Shown: in pieces, positions 11,732 to 19,942 of the stretch
How the letters are laid out: each line of letters opens with the position of its first letter
Numbering within the stretch: position 1 is the stretch's first letter
Assembly: GCA_001801105.1 (NCBI GenBank)
Contig: MGWS01000032.1
Coordinates: forward strand, 40,790 to 104,789
Reading direction: 5' to 3'
Origin: Gallionellales bacterium GWA2_60_18
GTDB taxonomy: Bacteria; Pseudomonadota; Gammaproteobacteria; Burkholderiales; Gallionellaceae
Length of the DNA: 64,000 nt
The notes under the pieces: generated by a model
What the model was told of the DNA's origin: nothing
The model's input: the letters and a program-made list of their open reading frames with translations, nothing else
Databases searched by the model: none
Translations under genes and position numbers: made by a program

Positions 11732-11773
11732 AGCTTGCTGGTAAAATGCGCGCCGCTGCTTACGGCACGCCCT

Positions 11774-11861
<88 letters not shown>

Positions 11862-11962
11862 TATGCGCGATGCAGTCAAGCCACGCCACTGCCATTGTCA
11901 AACCCGAGCAAATTGCTATACAATTACAGCGTTGCCGAGGTATCAAAACCGATATGGGCGCC

Positions 11963-12089
11963 TCTACAAATTCAAGATACTAAGTGAGTCAAGGCGCGAA
12001 AGAAATTTTAGCGCGCCGCATATGTCTTATATGTAAGCGTTAAAATTTCTTGAGCAACGCAGTATCGCGACGGAGTTTGGATTTGTAGG
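11963..12089. repeat. Large imperfect palindrome between tRNA-Ser and korA
   Basis: Outer segments CTACAAATTCAA and TTGGATTTGTAG are inverted, GATACT pairs with AGTATC, and the inner stem AGAAATTTTAGCGC (12001-12014) pairs with GCGTTAAAATTTCT (12037-12050). The gene-free stretch 11862-12218 otherwise holds only the korA leader, with RBS GAGGAG at 12206-12211. I see no protein gene in it. Confidence 0.5.
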
Positions 12090-12218
12090 GATGCACACAT
12101 GTTTTTGCCGTTCACCGTTTGATGTCTTATGGTGGATGGCGCTTCAATCCGTGCCGGAGGCGCTGTGCTTGTGCATCTGACGGGTCGCGCGGACGACATG
12201 ATATTAGAGGAGTAACAG

Positions 12219-13940
12219 ATGCAAGATATAACCAAGAACGACCTGATCATTAGAATCGGTGGCGAAGGTGGCGAGGGTGTCATCTCGGTCGGCGATTTCA
12301 TCACCCAGGCCTGCGCGCGCGCCGGTCTCGATGTCTACACCTTCAAGACCTTCCCGGCCGAGATCAAGGGCGGCTACGCGATGTATCAGGTGCGCGCCAG
12401 CACCGAGCGGCTGTACAACCAGGGCGATACCTTCGATGTGCTCTGCGCCTTCAACGGCGAAGCCTATGACATGAATCATGCGCGCCTGAAACCGGGCACC
12501 GCGCTGGTGTATGACTGCCCAAGCGATTTCGAGCCGGATGTGCCGGAGGGCGTGTATGCCTACCCGATCCCGATGACCCATGCGGCCAAGGAGATGAACA
12601 ACCCGCGTGCCAAGAACATGGTGGCGCTGGGTGCGCTGTCGGTTCTGTTCAATGTGCCGGAAGCGGCGTTGCGCGAGGTGATCGTCAACAAGTTCACCCG
12701 CAAGGGCGAAGCAGTGGTGCAGGGCAACCTGGCCGCCTTCGAGAAAGGCCGCGAGCTGGCGGCCGCCTTGCCCAAGACCGATCCGTGGAAGATCGGCACG
12801 CCCAAATCCAAACAGGATGTTGTGGTGCTGTCCGGCAACAATGCCATCGGCCTCGGCGCGCTGATCGCCGGGCTGGATTTCTTCGCCGCCTATCCGATCA
12901 CGCCGGCGACCGAGGTCGCGATCTATGTGGCCAAGCACTTGCCCAAGCGCGGCGGTACGCTGATCCAGGCCGAGGACGAGATCGCCGCCATCGCGCAGGT
13001 GCTGGGCGCCTCCTACGCCGGCAAGAAGGCGATGACCTCCACCTCCGGGCCGGGGCTGTCGCTGATGAGCGAGATGCTGGGCATGTCCTTCATGAGCGAG
13101 ACGCCCTGCGTGGTGGCGAACGTACAGCGCGGCGGCCCCTCGACCGGCCTGCCGACCAAACATGAGCAATCCGACCTGTTTCTGGCGATCCATGGCGCGC
13201 ACGGTGATTCCGGCCGCATCGTGCTGTCGGTGGAGAACGTCAGGGACTGTATCGATCTGACGGTGGTGGCGTTCAATCTGGCGGAGAAATACCAGTGCCC
13301 GGTGCTGCTGTTGTCCGACGGTTCGCTGGCATTCTCGACTCAGAGCGTGCCTTATCCGGACCCGGCCAGCTATACCATCGTCAACCGCAAGCGCTGGGAC
13401 GGCGAGGGCGAATACCGCCGCTACCTGCACACCGCTGACGGCATCTCGCCGATGGCCGATCCGGGCACGCACGGCGGCATGCATATCGCTACCGGCCTGG
13501 AGCACAACGAGGCCGGGTTGCCCAGCTATACATCGGACAACCATGAGGCGATGCAGGCCAAGCGCTTCAACAAGCTGAAGAATGTGGTCAACGATGTCGC
13601 GCCCACAGAAGTGGATGGCGAGGGCGAGGCGGATCTCGGCGTGATCGCCTGGGGCAGCACCATCGGAGTGGTGCGCGAAGCCTTGCAGCACTTGCGCGCC
13701 GAGGGCTATCAGGTCAAGGGCTTCTATCCCAAGCTGTTGCACCCGCTACCGGCGCAACAGTTCGAGGATTTCGGCGCGACCTGCAAACGCCTGCTGTTGC
13801 CCGAGGTTAATTTCCAGGGGCAGCTGGCGCATTTCGTGCGCGCTGAAACCACATTGCGCCCCGAGTCCTATACTATCTGCGGCGGGATGCCCTTCACGCC
13901 CGAGATGATCGTCAACAAAGTACGGGAGATGTTGAAATGA
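12219..13940 (+). CDS. korA: 2-oxoacid:acceptor oxidoreductase, fused gamma-alpha subunit (KorA-like)
   Basis: Large subunit (573 aa) of a two-subunit 2-oxoacid oxidoreductase of the KorAB type, which interconverts 2-oxoglutarate plus CoA with succinyl-CoA plus CO2. Residues 1-190 are the gamma domain (IRIGGEGGEGVISVGDFIT). Residues about 200-573 are the alpha/pyrimidine-binding part (GNNAIGLGALIAGLDFFAAY, then TSTSGPGLSLMSEMLGMS and NVQRGGPSTGLPTKHEQSDL). The gamma-alpha fusion is usual for the two-subunit form. A good RBS GAGGAG precedes the ATG. The stop overlaps korB by 4 bp. Substrate preference cannot be proved from sequence; 2-oxoglutarate is inferred from the family. Confidence 0.88.
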   Translation: MQDITKNDLIIRIGGEGGEGVISVGDFITQACARAGLDVYTFKTFPAEIKGGYAMYQVRASTERLYNQGDTFDVLCAFNGEAYDMNHARLKPGTALVYDCPSDFEPDVPEGVYAYPIPMTHAAKEMNNPRAKNMVALGALSVLFNVPEAALREVIVNKFTRKGEAVVQGNLAAFEKGRELAAALPKTDPWKIGTPKSKQDVVVLSGNNAIGLGALIAGLDFFAAYPITPATEVAIYVAKHLPKRGGTLIQAEDEIAAIAQVLGASYAGKKAMTSTSGPGLSLMSEMLGMSFMSETPCVVANVQRGGPSTGLPTKHEQSDLFLAIHGAHGDSGRIVLSVENVRDCIDLTVVAFNLAEKYQCPVLLLSDGSLAFSTQSVPYPDPASYTIVNRKRWDGEGEYRRYLHTADGISPMADPGTHGGMHIATGLEHNEAGLPSYTSDNHEAMQAKRFNKLKNVVNDVAPTEVDGEGEADLGVIAWGSTIGVVREALQHLRAEGYQVKGFYPKLLHPLPAQQFEDFGATCKRLLLPEVNFQGQLAHFVRAETTLRPESYTICGGMPFTPEMIVNKVREMLK

Positions 13941-14824
13941 GTCACCCACAAGCCCATCTGCATAAAGTCGAACTGCAACCCAAGGAGTACCGCGACGAGG
14001 CCAAGTCGTTCTGGTGTCCCGGCTGCGGCCATAATGGCGTATTGACGGCATTGCTGCGTTCGCTGTCCGAACTCGGCGTCGATCCGAGCTATCTGGTGAA
14101 CGTATCCGGTATCGGCTGCTCCTCGCGCCTGCCGTATTTCGTGAAATCCTACAAGATGCACACGCTGCATGGTCGTGCCGGCCCGGTGGCGACCGGCGTG
14201 CAACTGGCGCGTCCCGACCTGGCTGTAGTGGTTACCGGCGGCGACGGCGACGGTTTCTCCATCGGCGGCGGACACATGCCGCATCTGGCGCGCAAGAATA
14301 TCAACATGACCTACATCCTGATGGACAACCATATCTACGGGTTGACCAAGGGGCAGGCTTCGCCCACTTCGCGTCCGGAGATGAAGGCGAGCACCACGCC
14401 TTTCGGCGGCGTCGAGCCGCCGCTCGATCCGGTGCTGTACATGCTCACCTATGGCGCCACCTACGTCGCCCAGGCATTCTCCGGCAACGTCAAGCTGGCG
14501 TCGCAGCTGATCAAGGACGGCATGGAGCACAAGGGTTTCGCCTTCATCAATCTGCTGTCCCAGTGCCCGACCTTCAACGAGCTCGACACTGCCAAGAGTT
14601 TCAAAAGCGCTTGCGAGCAGCAGGATACCGCGCATGACGTCGCCGATCTGGATGCGGCTATGCATGTGGTCAACACGGCGAAGCAGGAAGGGCGTCTGCC
14701 GACCGGATTGCTGTACAAGGTCGAACGCCCGACGCTGGATCAGCGCATGGCCGAGTTGGTCGAGCGCGTCGGCGGACACAAGGATTATGACCTGCGCAAG
14801 GTCATCGACCTGGCGCGCCCATGA
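13937..14824 (+). CDS. korB: 2-oxoacid:acceptor oxidoreductase, beta (TPP) subunit (KorB-like)
   Basis: Beta subunit (295 aa) carrying thiamine diphosphate and the proximal Fe-S cluster. CPGCGHNGV near residue 30 and SGIGCSSR near residue 57 supply cluster cysteines and fold markers. GGDGDGFSIGGGHMPH followed by MDNHIYGLTKGQ is the TPP/Mg motif. No ferredoxin-type 2[4Fe-4S] domain is attached, so an external electron acceptor is needed; the next three genes could provide it. The start overlaps korA and the stop overlaps the Fe-S gene, each by ATGA, which suggests fixed stoichiometry. Confidence 0.9.
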   Translation: MSHPQAHLHKVELQPKEYRDEAKSFWCPGCGHNGVLTALLRSLSELGVDPSYLVNVSGIGCSSRLPYFVKSYKMHTLHGRAGPVATGVQLARPDLAVVVTGGDGDGFSIGGGHMPHLARKNINMTYILMDNHIYGLTKGQASPTSRPEMKASTTPFGGVEPPLDPVLYMLTYGATYVAQAFSGNVKLASQLIKDGMEHKGFAFINLLSQCPTFNELDTAKSFKSACEQQDTAHDVADLDAAMHVVNTAKQEGRLPTGLLYKVERPTLDQRMAELVERVGGHKDYDLRKVIDLARP

Positions 14825-15501
14825 CAGCCAAGCCCGATCCGGCAAATACGGCTGACAAAGGACAGCCCGTTAACCTGACCATCAACGGTCTTGCCGTTGT
14901 TGCGCATGCGGGCATGACCGTGGTCGAAGCCGCCTGGCACGGCGGTGTGCCGCGCGTGACCAGCGTCGGCTGCATGGAGGGCGTGTGCGGCTCGTGCCGC
15001 ATCATGCTGCGGCGCGGCAAGCAGGTATCGGTGGGGCTCGCCTGCCAGACCTTCGTCGAGGATGGCGTCGAAGTCATTTTCCTGCCGCCGGCATCGGCGC
15101 CCCGGCATCATTACGAGCTCGATGATTTCAAGGACGGCTGGGACATCCATGAGCGTTTCCAGGATATCTTCCCCGAAGCGGCGCGTTGCCGCCATTGTCA
15201 CGGTTGCGTTGTTTCCTGCCCCAAGGGCATTTCCGTCGAAGAAGGCGTCGCGCAGGCTTCGGCAGGACGCTTCCGCGATGCGGGGGAGACCTTCTTCGAA
15301 TGCGTCATGTGCGAGCTGTGCGATGTTGCCTGCCCCGAATTGATCGCGCCGGCGCACGTGGGACTGTTCAGCCGTCGCGTGACGGCGCACTTCCACCTGC
15401 GTCCGCCCAATCTCATCCACAGGCTGGAAGAGTTGCGTCAGGACATGAACAAACAGCATCAAGATAAACCGGAAAACACTCAGGAAGAAAAAGATGAGTA
15501 A
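14821..15501 (+). CDS. SdhB/FrdB-like iron-sulfur protein with one [2Fe-2S] and two [4Fe-4S] sites
   Basis: Electron-transfer protein of 226 aa. A plant-type [2Fe-2S] site is visible as Cys51, Cys56, Cys59 and Cys75. Two cubane motifs follow: CRHCHGCVVSCP (Cys123, 126, 129, 133) and CVMCELCDVACP (Cys161, 164, 167, 171). The domain order matches succinate dehydrogenase or fumarate reductase B subunits, but the second cluster looks like a full four-cysteine [4Fe-4S] site. There is no membrane segment, and no SdhC/D genes are nearby. It probably wires the SdhA-like flavoprotein to KorAB or to the NuoF-like protein; this is inference from gene order. The C-terminus is very polar and overlaps the next gene by 8 bp. 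Confidence 0.82.
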   Translation: MTAKPDPANTADKGQPVNLTINGLAVVAHAGMTVVEAAWHGGVPRVTSVGCMEGVCGSCRIMLRRGKQVSVGLACQTFVEDGVEVIFLPPASAPRHHYELDDFKDGWDIHERFQDIFPEAARCRHCHGCVVSCPKGISVEEGVAQASAGRFRDAGETFFECVMCELCDVACPELIAPAHVGLFSRRVTAHFHLRPPNLIHRLEELRQDMNKQHQDKPENTQEEKDE

Positions 15502-17086
15502 CGGTATTCCACTGGCCGAGGCGCTGGCGCACTACCGCCCCGATGCGGAGCTCGGCGCACTGCCCGAAGCGGGCGATGTGGACGCGTTGCTCAACACCTG
15601 GCATCCGGATCATCTGCGCGACAGCGTAGTCAAGCTGACGGTGGGGGCGAACGCAGGCGACAGTTGCCAGCGCGAACTGGCCGGACTGCTGCAGGCTGAA
15701 GCCTTCATCGACGAGGCCGATCTGGCCGGCACACCGGTGACCGATGTCGATGTGCTGGTGATCGGCGGCGGCGGCGCCGGTTGTGCGGCGGCGCTGATGG
15801 CTGCCGAAAAAGGCGCGCGCGTGTTGCTCGCCACCAAGCTGCGGCTCGGCGACAGCAACACGGTGATGGCCGAAGGCGGCATCCAGGCCGCCATCGAACC
15901 GGACGATTCGGTGCAGCGGCATATCCAGGACACTTTGCGCGGCGGGCATCACGCCGCCGATCCGGCGCTGGTCGCGGCCATGGCCGGAGACGGCCCCGAG
16001 GTGTTGCGCTGGCTGATACAACAGGGCATGCAGTTCGAGCAGACGCCCACCGGCGACCTGCATACGCGCCGGGCCGGCGGCATGAGCGCGCCGCGCTTGG
16101 TGCATTGCCGCGATTACACCGGGCTGGAGATGATGCGCGTGTTGCGCGAGGCGGTGATTCAGCATCGCAGCATCGAGGTATGGGAGCAGAGTCCCGTCGT
16201 CGAGTTGCTGTCCAACGAGACCGGACAGAAATGTGTCGGCGCGGTGCTCACCTCGCTGATCGACGGTCAGTTGCGCATCGTCCGCACCCGCTCCGTCATC
16301 CTGGCGACCGGCGGCTTGGGGCGGTTGCACCTGAACGGTTTCCCCACTTCCAACCATCTCGGCGCGACCGGCGACGGGCTGGTGCTGGCGTATCGCATCG
16401 GCGCGCAGTTGCGCGAACTCGATTCCTTTCAGTATCACCCCACGGGGCTGCTGCACCCGACGCACCTCGCAGGCAAGCTGGTCACCGAAGGCGTGCGCGC
16501 GGCGGGCGCGTTGCTGGTGAACGGCCTCGGCAACCGCTTCATTGACGAGCTGCAACCGCGCGACGTGGTGTGTTCCGCGATCCTGCGCGAATGCGGCGAA
16601 GGGCGCGGCATCCGTATTGACGACCAGCGCGTCGGTGTGTGGCTGGATACGCCGCGCGTGGAGCGCGCCCAGCCGGGCCTGCTGGAAAAGCAATTCCCCA
16701 ACCTGATGACGCGCACCCGCGTCTCCGGCATCGATCCGCGCGTCGAACCCTTGCTGGTGCATCCCACCCTGCATTACCAGAACGGTGGGGTGGTCATCGA
16801 TGTCAACGGCGCCACCACCGTGCCGGGCCTGTATGCGGTGGGTGAAGTGGCGGGCGGCATCCACGGGCGCAACCGCATCATGGGCAACGCCCTGCTGGAG
16901 ATCATCAGCTTCGGGCTGCGTGCCGGCGCTACGGCCACCGCCAACCGGGATCGCGGCCCCAAGAAAGTCACGCTGGAACACGTGAACCGGCTGCGCCGCG
17001 CCCTGACCATCGCCGGCATGCCGATGGCGCAGCGCACGCCGCAAGTGTTGCCGGATTATGCAGCGGGGGGCGTATGGGAGCGCTGA
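15494..17086 (+). CDS. SdhA/FrdA/NadB-family FAD-dependent oxidoreductase
   Basis: Flavoprotein of 530 aa. An unusual N-terminal extension of about 80 residues precedes the FAD Rossmann motif VIGGGGAGCAAA (near 89-100). The position of the histidine that binds FAD covalently in SdhA is SNTVMAEGG here, so FAD is probably non-covalent. Active-site elements of the family are kept: HPTG, RDVVCSAIL, LHYQNGG and GRNRIMGN. This argues for real dicarboxylate chemistry such as fumarate reduction or succinate oxidation, not just electron relay. L-aspartate oxidase is an alternative, but linkage with KorAB and an SdhB-like protein makes it less likely. Confidence 0.8.
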   Translation: MSNGIPLAEALAHYRPDAELGALPEAGDVDALLNTWHPDHLRDSVVKLTVGANAGDSCQRELAGLLQAEAFIDEADLAGTPVTDVDVLVIGGGGAGCAAALMAAEKGARVLLATKLRLGDSNTVMAEGGIQAAIEPDDSVQRHIQDTLRGGHHAADPALVAAMAGDGPEVLRWLIQQGMQFEQTPTGDLHTRRAGGMSAPRLVHCRDYTGLEMMRVLREAVIQHRSIEVWEQSPVVELLSNETGQKCVGAVLTSLIDGQLRIVRTRSVILATGGLGRLHLNGFPTSNHLGATGDGLVLAYRIGAQLRELDSFQYHPTGLLHPTHLAGKLVTEGVRAAGALLVNGLGNRFIDELQPRDVVCSAILRECGEGRGIRIDDQRVGVWLDTPRVERAQPGLLEKQFPNLMTRTRVSGIDPRVEPLLVHPTLHYQNGGVVIDVNGATTVPGLYAVGEVAGGIHGRNRIMGNALLEIISFGLRAGATATANRDRGPKKVTLEHVNRLRRALTIAGMPMAQRTPQVLPDYAAGGVWER

Positions 17087-18333
17087 ATTCCGTATTGCTC
17101 CTTCCTTCGCGCCGCGTCGGCGCCGACATGGCGCGCTGGCGCGAGGCGGGCGGCGGCGAAGCGCTGGCCAAGGCGTTGCGCGATCCTGCGGCGGTGCGCG
17201 AGGAAGTGCGCTTGGCCGATCTGCGCGGCTTGGGCGGCAGCGGTTTCCCGGTATGGAAGAAGTGGGACGCCGTCGTCGCCGAAGCACCCAAGCCGGACAA
17301 GTATCTGATCGTGAACGGCAACGAGGACGAGCCCGGCACCTACAAGGATCGTTTGCTGCTGGAGGAGACGCCGTATCAGGTGATCGAAGGCGCGGTGGTG
17401 GCGGCGCTGGCGACCGGCGTCAACCGCATCGTGTTCTACATCAACCCGGACATGAAGCGCTCGCTGGCGGCGATGGGTAAGGCACTCGAACAATGGCGGG
17501 CATCGGAACTGCCGGCGCAGGTTGCCGCCGTGCTCGGCAGGGAGATGGAACTCGAACTGCGTCCCGGTTCCGGGCACTATATCGGCGGCGAAGAGACGGC
17601 AGCGATGGAGTGGGTCGAAGGCCGTTTCCCGTTTCCGCGCGGCAAGCCGCCCTATCCGGCGCAGGCGGGCGTGTACGGTAATCCGACCGTGATCAACAAC
17701 GTCGAGACGCTGGCGCACGTGTCGCATATCGCGCGGCACGGCGGCGCATGGTTCAAGTCGCTCGGCAAAGGCGCGGGCAGCGGCACCAAGCTGTATTCCC
17801 TGAGCGGCGACGTGCTGCATCCGGGGGTGTACGAACTGCCCATGGGCACGCCGCTGCGCGAGCTGATCTTCGTGCACGGCGGCGGCCTGCTGTCGGGCAA
17901 GCCGCTCAAGGCGGTGTTCACCGGCGGGCCCTCGAGTACCCTGCTGACGCCCGTCGATCTCGACGTGGCGATGGATTTCGACTCGCTGCGCGCGCGCGGC
18001 AGCAGCCTGGGCACGGGCGCGATGATCGTCGTTTCCGAAGGCACCGGCATCGTCAAGCGCGTGGCCGAATACGTGCGCTTCTTCGCGCACTCCTCCTGCG
18101 GCCAGTGCCCTTCGTGCAAGACCGGCACCGCCACCATGAGCCGCCTGCTGGACAGGATAGACACCGGGCGCGGCACGGCAGCCGACCTCACTACCCTGGA
18201 AAATCTCTGTACCATGCTGCCGGGCAGTGGCCGTTGCCATCTCGTCAATGGTGCTGTACTGTTGCTCGACAGCGCGTTCCGCCACTTTCACGACGAGTTT
18301 CGGCAGGCGCTGCAAGGAAAGCAATCTTTGTGA
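17074..18333 (+). CDS. NuoF-like NAD(P)H:FMN/Fe-S oxidoreductase subunit
   Basis: Homologue (419 aa) of the flavin subunit of complex I and NAD-linked hydrogenases. The FMN loop is GLGGSGFPVWKKW (residues 52-64), EDEPGTYKDR follows, and the nucleotide site is GSGHYIGGEETA, with glycine where NuoF usually has cysteine. The C-terminal [4Fe-4S] ligands are SSCGQCPSC plus a distal cysteine in GSGRC. There is no NuoE partner and no other complex I gene here, so this belongs to the preceding genes, which it overlaps by 13 bp. It likely lets the complex exchange electrons with NAD(P)H. Cofactor choice and direction cannot be decided from sequence. Confidence 0.82.
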   Translation: MGALNSVLLLPSRRVGADMARWREAGGGEALAKALRDPAAVREEVRLADLRGLGGSGFPVWKKWDAVVAEAPKPDKYLIVNGNEDEPGTYKDRLLLEETPYQVIEGAVVAALATGVNRIVFYINPDMKRSLAAMGKALEQWRASELPAQVAAVLGREMELELRPGSGHYIGGEETAAMEWVEGRFPFPRGKPPYPAQAGVYGNPTVINNVETLAHVSHIARHGGAWFKSLGKGAGSGTKLYSLSGDVLHPGVYELPMGTPLRELIFVHGGGLLSGKPLKAVFTGGPSSTLLTPVDLDVAMDFDSLRARGSSLGTGAMIVVSEGTGIVKRVAEYVRFFAHSSCGQCPSCKTGTATMSRLLDRIDTGRGTAADLTTLENLCTMLPGSGRCHLVNGAVLLLDSAFRHFHDEFRQALQGKQSL

Positions 18334-18348
18334 GACAAGGGGGGTTCC

Positions 18349-18825
18349 ATGGTCTTTTCGCGTACCAGCCAGTATGCCATCCAGGCGCTGATCTACATCG
18401 CCACCCAGCCGCTGGGCAAGCCGATCCTGAGCCGTAAGGCGGCGGAATATCTCGGGGTCCCCACGGCCTATCTCGCCAAGATCATGCAAAGCTTGAGCAA
18501 GGGGAACTTGCTGCACTCCTATCGCGGGCGCATGGGAGGCTTCTGCCTGCGCGAGGGCGTCGGCGGTACCAGCCTGATGCAGATCGTCAGCTTGATCGAA
18601 GGTGTGGGTTTTGCCGATTATTGCGTGCTGGGCCTGAAGGTTTGCAGCAACGAAACACCCTGCCCGGTGCACGAAAAGTGGATACCGATCAAGATGAAAC
18701 TCATCGAGCTGTTGCAGGAGCATACGGTCGATCACCTGGCCGCCGCAGTGCGTAGCGGCAAATACCGTATTTGCGATCTGCCGGCGGCGCTGCTGGGTGC
18801 GAAAATGGCTCCACAAGGGTTATAA
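18349..18825 (+). CDS. Rrf2-family transcriptional regulator with three conserved Cys
   Basis: Small winged-helix regulator (158 aa). The N-terminal half has the Rrf2 helix-turn-helix (SRKAAEYLGVPTAYLAKIMQ) and the wing GRMGGF. Cys92, Cys99 and Cys105 have the C-x6-C-x5-C spacing expected for an Fe-S cluster, as in IscR or NsrR. It starts 15 bp after the NuoF-like gene and probably belongs to that transcript. Cluster sensing of oxygen, NO or Fe-S status is inferred from the family. The exact member (IscR, NsrR, RsrR or other) cannot be assigned. Confidence 0.87.
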   Translation: MVFSRTSQYAIQALIYIATQPLGKPILSRKAAEYLGVPTAYLAKIMQSLSKGNLLHSYRGRMGGFCLREGVGGTSLMQIVSLIEGVGFADYCVLGLKVCSNETPCPVHEKWIPIKMKLIELLQEHTVDHLAAAVRSGKYRICDLPAALLGAKMAPQGL

Positions 18826-18900
18826 TGTCTTAGTTTTGCACATCTCGTTTGGCTGACTTGCGCGAAGGCGCGTACATGTGATTGTTCGGATGGGGAGCTT

Positions 18901-19662
18901 ATGACAGCAGCTATGCAAATGAAACCGGGGCGCTCTGCAACGGAGCAAGTATTGAGCGGTGATGTTTGCCTCCCGGTCGCCTGCGACGATTGCGGTATCT
19001 ATGGCTTGTGCCGCGCGGCGAACGGGCCGGATGTGGACTTGTCCATGCTCGAGACCATCGTCAAGAACCGCAGGCTGTTCAAGCGCGGCGAAACGCTTTA
19101 CCGGGTCGGCGAGCCCAGGCGCGCCGTCTACGCGATCCGTTGCGGCTCGGTCAAGACTTATGTGCTGACCGATGATGGCCGGATGCAGATCACCGGCTTT
19201 CATATCACCGGCGAGTTGCTTGGGCTGGATGCCATCGTTGCCGGGCATTACACCAGCGAGGCCAGGGTTCTGGAGACCACCATGGTGTGCGAAGTGCCCA
19301 TCGACGTGTTGCAGGCATACAGCGAGGATGTCCCCTCGGTTAGCCAGCAGATACTCAGGATACTGAGCCAGGAGATCATCGACTATCAGGAGTTGATGTT
19401 GTTGCTCGGCAAAAAGAGCGCCGATGAACGTCTGGCCACTTTCCTGCTGAGTTTTTCCCGGCGTTTCCAGAAACGCAATTATTCTTCTTCGAGATTCAAC
19501 CTGAGCATGTCGCGCAGCGATATCGGCAATTACCTCGGCATGGCCGAGGAAACCGTGTGCCGCGTATTCTCCCGCTTCCACGACGAAGGGCTGTTGACTA
19601 CCGCGCGCCGGCAAGTGCAGCTCCACGACCTGGAGCGTCTCAAAAACATCGCGCGCGGCTAA
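18901..19662 (+). CDS. fnr: FNR/Anr-type oxygen-sensing transcription factor
   Basis: CRP-family regulator of 253 aa. The four cluster ligands of FNR are present: Cys28, Cys31 and Cys37 (CDDCGIYGLC), plus Cys130 in TTMVC; Cys23 is an extra cysteine. A cNMP-like roll follows, then a dimer helix and a C-terminal HTH with MAEETVCRVFSRF, matching the FNR recognition helix (E..xxR). It should be active without oxygen. It lies directly upstream of ccoNOQP, whose promoter has an FNR-like site. A TATAAT at 18821-18826 could be its own -10 element, although no good -35 is seen. Confidence 0.93.
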   Translation: MTAAMQMKPGRSATEQVLSGDVCLPVACDDCGIYGLCRAANGPDVDLSMLETIVKNRRLFKRGETLYRVGEPRRAVYAIRCGSVKTYVLTDDGRMQITGFHITGELLGLDAIVAGHYTSEARVLETTMVCEVPIDVLQAYSEDVPSVSQQILRILSQEIIDYQELMLLLGKKSADERLATFLLSFSRRFQKRNYSSSRFNLSMSRSDIGNYLGMAEETVCRVFSRFHDEGLLTTARRQVQLHDLERLKNIARG

Positions 19663-19736
19663 CGCGCCAACCCCTCCGATACGCCGTTTCCGACTGTTTT
19701 AATCGGACACGCGGGTATTAATTAAATGTGATTTGG

Positions 19737-19778
19737 TTGACCTGCGTCAGGGAATGCCTGTGCGTTAGCAGGTATATT
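19737..19778 (+). promoter_or_regulatory. FNR-dependent class II promoter of ccoNOQP (predicted)
   Basis: TTGACCTGCGTCAG at 19737-19750 matches the FNR/Anr box TTGAT-N4-ATCAA in its core TGA...TCA half-sites. A -10 hexamer TATATT lies at 19773-19778, predicting a start near 19785. The site centre (19743.5) is then at about -41.5, the class II activator position. The leader before ccoN is about 158 nt, and the stretch 19779-19942 contains only small hairpins. Confidence 0.7.
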
Positions 19779-19942
19779 GCGCGAGCTTAAGTTGAGGGCA
19801 AAATCCGATTGCCCGACGTGGAATCGCTCAAGGCGGTTCGTACCCAAGGTTGTAATTGCAGTGAAGAAGGGGTGTGTTGCCGGTCGCAGTTGCAAGCCGG
19901 CGGCATCTTGGATTTTTAACTTGTTCCAAGGGAGGAAATACT

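Noticed and set aside
15413..17287. 624-codon minus-strand open frame antisense to the SdhA-like gene
   Set aside because: His/Arg/Gln-rich translation without domains; the plus-strand gene has all family motifs.
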